Shown here piece after piece: positions 61,864 through 64,000 of a DNA stretch of 64,000 nt. The position numbers and the translations under genes were made by a program. The notes beneath the pieces were generated by a model, which made no database searches, was not told the DNA's origin, and saw nothing but the letters and a program-made list of their open reading frames with translations. The stretch's first letter is position 1; each line of letters begins with the position of its first letter. The DNA comes from Syntrophus gentianae (GTDB lineage Bacteria > Desulfobacterota > Syntrophia > Syntrophales > Syntrophaceae). The DNA is taken from the NCBI RefSeq assembly GCF_900109885.1, contig NZ_FOBS01000012.1, positions 37,206-101,205 of the forward strand, written 5' to 3'.

Positions 61864-61884
61864 TTTTTTACGGAATTATCCGCC

Positions 61885-63858
61885 ATGATCGACTACGAGA
61901 AAGAACTGAACGAAGAGCAGTGTCGGGTTGTATTGGAACCGAGCGGTCCCATGCTGGTCATTGCCGGGGCCGGAAGCGGGAAGACCCGAACGCTGACCTA
62001 CCGGGTGGCCCGGTTGATCGAAACCGGGATAAAACCCGAACGGATTCTCCTGGCCACGTTTACGAACAAGGCCGCCCGCTCCATGCTCAACCGGGTGCGG
62101 GAACTCGTTCCCGTCGATCTCAGCCGTCTGGTTGGCGGAACCTTTCATCACAACGGCCATTTCATGCTGCGGGCCCATGCCGAACGGCTGGGCTATTCGC
62201 GGAATTTTTCCATTCTGGATACGGAGGATGTCCGGCAGCTGATATCGACCTGCATCTCCGAATCGGGCATCGACACGAAAGGGACAACCTTCCCCAAGGC
62301 CAATGTCCTTTACGGGATGTTGAGTCTGGTTGCCAATACGGCGAATGACCTTTCCTCGATTGTAGAGGAGCGCTACCCCTTTTTCAGTCACCGGCTGGAA
62401 GAGATTGCGAAGGTAGCCGCTCTCTACGATCTGCGCAAACGCCAATCCTCTTTCATGGATTTCGACGATCTCCTCATCAACTGGCGTCGATTGCTGCTGG
62501 AATGTCCAGATGTCCTTGGCCGTTACAGCGAACGCTTCGAACATCTCCTCGTCGACGAATACCAGGATACCAATCTTCTCCAGGCCGAGATCATGGATCT
62601 TCTCGCCTCCCGGCATCGCAACCTCATGGTGGTGGGAGACGACTCCCAGAGCATCTACGCCTTCCGGGGGGCCAATTTCGCCAATATCATGTCTTTTCCG
62701 GAAAAATACCCGGACTGCCGGATTTTCAAACTGGAGACCAATTACCGCAGCACGCCGGAAATTCTCCACCTGGCGAATCTATGCATCGTCAATAACGAAA
62801 ATCAATTTGCCAAATCCCTGCGGGCCGTCCGGGAAGCGGGCGTGCGGCCCGTGGTTGTCCCCGCCCGGAATGCCCTGCAGCAGGCCGAATTCGTCGCCCA
62901 ACGGATCCTTGAGCTGCATAGGGACGGCGTTCCCCTTTCGGAAATGGCCGTCCTTTACCGGGCCCATTTCCATGCCATGGATGTTCAGATGGAGCTGACA
63001 CGGCGGGGAATCCCCTACGAAATACGCTCCGGAGTCCGCTTCTTCGAGCAGGCCCATATCAAGGATGTCATCTCCTATCTGCGGATTCTGGAAAATCCCC
63101 GGGATGAATTGGCCTGGAAACGGCTTTTAGGCCTTTACCCGAAGATCGGGAAGAAAACGGCCGAAAAAATCTGGAACTTTCTTGCCGCGTCGGGAAAACC
63201 CCTGGAGACTGCTTTAACGGAGGGATTTCTGAAGGTTGCATCGAAATCGGCCAGGGACGGATTGACTCGGTTTCAGGAATTGTTGACGATTCTTCGGAAA
63301 GAGGCTGAAGGCGCCTCTTTTCTGCCGGACCTGATCGAGCGAATTCTGGATAAGGGATATCGGAATTATCTGCAGGAAACCTACACCGACGGAACTTCCC
63401 GGGAGGAAGATCTGGAACAGCTTGCGGAGTTTGCCAGAAAATTTTCTTCTCTTGAGGATTTCTTGAGTGAGTTGTCCCTCCTGACGAACATGGATGCCGA
63501 TGACCATGAAGAAACCGACAGTGAGGAAGCAGCGGAGAACAAGGTTGTTTTGAGCACGATTCACCAGGCAAAGGGGCTGGAATGGTCGGTGGTCCTGCTG
63601 GTAGGTTGCGCGGAAGGCATGATCCCGCTGGATCGGGCGCTGCGGGAAGAAGGCGGCGAGGCGGAAGAGCGGCGGCTTTTTTATGTGGCCGCCACGAGGG
63701 CCAAGGATCATCTCTATCTCTGTTATCCCCAGACCGATTCCTCGCGATGGGCGGGCTTTGCCAATCTCAGCCCGTCCCGTTTCATCAAGGAACTGATTCC
63801 CTCCTCAAGGAAAAAAGAACTGCCCTTTGAACGGTGGATTGTCGAGGAGCAGTGGTAA
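61885..63858 (+). CDS. UvrD/Rep/PcrA-family ATP-dependent DNA helicase
   Basis: The 657-residue superfamily 1A 3'-5' helicase has motif I GAGSGKTRT (about 29-37), motif Ia FTNKAA and motif II LLVDEYQDTN near 222. Motif III is GDDSQSIYAFRGA near 250 and motif IV NYRSTPEIL near 285. Motif V (VVLSTIHQAKGLEWSVV) lies near 552 and motif VI VAATRAKDHLY near 602. It is shorter than PcrA/UvrD (about 720), and the C-terminal tail is brief. Roles in repair or replication restart are likely; Rep, UvrD or PcrA identity is unresolved. Confidence 0.93.
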   Translation: MIDYEKELNEEQCRVVLEPSGPMLVIAGAGSGKTRTLTYRVARLIETGIKPERILLATFTNKAARSMLNRVRELVPVDLSRLVGGTFHHNGHFMLRAHAERLGYSRNFSILDTEDVRQLISTCISESGIDTKGTTFPKANVLYGMLSLVANTANDLSSIVEERYPFFSHRLEEIAKVAALYDLRKRQSSFMDFDDLLINWRRLLLECPDVLGRYSERFEHLLVDEYQDTNLLQAEIMDLLASRHRNLMVVGDDSQSIYAFRGANFANIMSFPEKYPDCRIFKLETNYRSTPEILHLANLCIVNNENQFAKSLRAVREAGVRPVVVPARNALQQAEFVAQRILELHRDGVPLSEMAVLYRAHFHAMDVQMELTRRGIPYEIRSGVRFFEQAHIKDVISYLRILENPRDELAWKRLLGLYPKIGKKTAEKIWNFLAASGKPLETALTEGFLKVASKSARDGLTRFQELLTILRKEAEGASFLPDLIERILDKGYRNYLQETYTDGTSREEDLEQLAEFARKFSSLEDFLSELSLLTNMDADDHEETDSEEAAENKVVLSTIHQAKGLEWSVVLLVGCAEGMIPLDRALREEGGEAEERRLFYVAATRAKDHLYLCYPQTDSSRWAGFANLSPSRFIKELIPSSRKKELPFERWIVEEQW

Positions 63859-63887
63859 ACTTATCTCTGTTTATTGATCCTTGAAAA

Positions 63888-63908
63888 ACCCCGTCCTTTG
63901 GGCGGGGT
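63888..63908 (+). terminator. Hairpin after the helicase gene
   Basis: ACCCCGTCC (63888-63896) pairs with GGGCGGGGT (63900-63908), with one G-T pair and a TTT loop. No T-run follows, so it is a weak terminator. Confidence 0.5.
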
Positions 63909-63981
63909 CAGAGGCTGTTGGCTTTGCCTGTAGATTGCCCATCTGATACACCCTTCCCTTGAGTTGTCCCTACAATTCAAG

Positions 63982-64000
63982 AAGAAAGGAGCAGCAGATG
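63982..64000 (+). other. Probable start of the next gene
   Basis: GAAAGGAG (63983-63990) followed 7 bases later by an ATG at 63998-64000, cut by the window end. Nothing more can be said about the product. Confidence 0.45.

Overview
The window looks like chromosomal core and near-core DNA of a Gram-negative anaerobe, most plausibly a deltaproteobacterium (Desulfobacterota) of the Syntrophus/Syntrophales type. This placement is inference. It rests on moderate GC, a citramalate route to isoleucine, FdhD and LarE accessory genes, many lipoproteins and periplasmic L,D-transpeptidases, and a VPLPA-type C-terminal sorting signal. No marker such as 16S rRNA is present. I see no CRISPR array, transposase or prophage.

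Layout. 0-5.5 kb: a plus-strand run nadA-cysE-mnmA-metY-cysK (NAD, cysteine/homocysteine and tRNA thiolation). 5.5-8.4 kb: a minus-strand cell-envelope group with an Lpp-like lipoprotein and two L,D-transpeptidases. 8.4-16.3 kb: metal and sulfur handling, with a His-tailed DMT transporter, MOSC protein, larE, a cysteine desulfurase paired with fdhD, lgt, and a second cysteine desulfurase. 16.7-25.8 kb: ftsH, an MFS transporter, a second cysE, an ABC-F ATPase, a DEAD-box helicase, rnk, DUF3124 and RlpA proteins. 25.9-31.1 kb: a VPLPA-tagged protein, a LapG-LapD pair (c-di-GMP-controlled periplasmic proteolysis), a small lipoprotein and a nitroreductase. 31.4-33.7 kb: a second copy of the lipoprotein plus two L,D-transpeptidases set. 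33.7-39.7 kb: a bacterial CULT (cereblon-like) protein, a GDT1-type cation exporter, a patatin-like protein, proA-nadD and small unknowns. 40.2-41.9 kb: a tRNA cluster (Arg, Ser, Ser) and a small islet bounded by a tRNA-Arg 3' fragment. 41.9-49.4 kb: serS, murJ, yggU, yggT, proC, rng and a YrdC/YciO protein. 49.7-53.3 kb: cimA behind a classical isoleucine attenuator, a HAD phosphatase, a Nudix protein and tRNA-Met. 53.5-64 kb: an FG-GAP protein, purB, an exo/endonuclease-phosphatase protein, a BrkB-type protein, a DUF2156 acyltransferase, a GNAT protein, adk and a UvrD-type helicase.

How parts work together. CysE1, MetY and CysK form one sulfur-assimilation unit, and only CysE1 ends in the Gly-Ile tail that docks into CysK. 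The NifS-FdhD pair suggests sulfuration of the molybdenum/tungsten cofactor of formate dehydrogenase. The two lipoprotein/L,D-transpeptidase sets suggest duplicated systems tethering the outer membrane to peptidoglycan. LapD-LapG should control release of a surface adhesin encoded elsewhere. The best regulatory find is the cimA leader: a short Ile-rich peptide, a complementary antiterminator pairing and a terminator hairpin.
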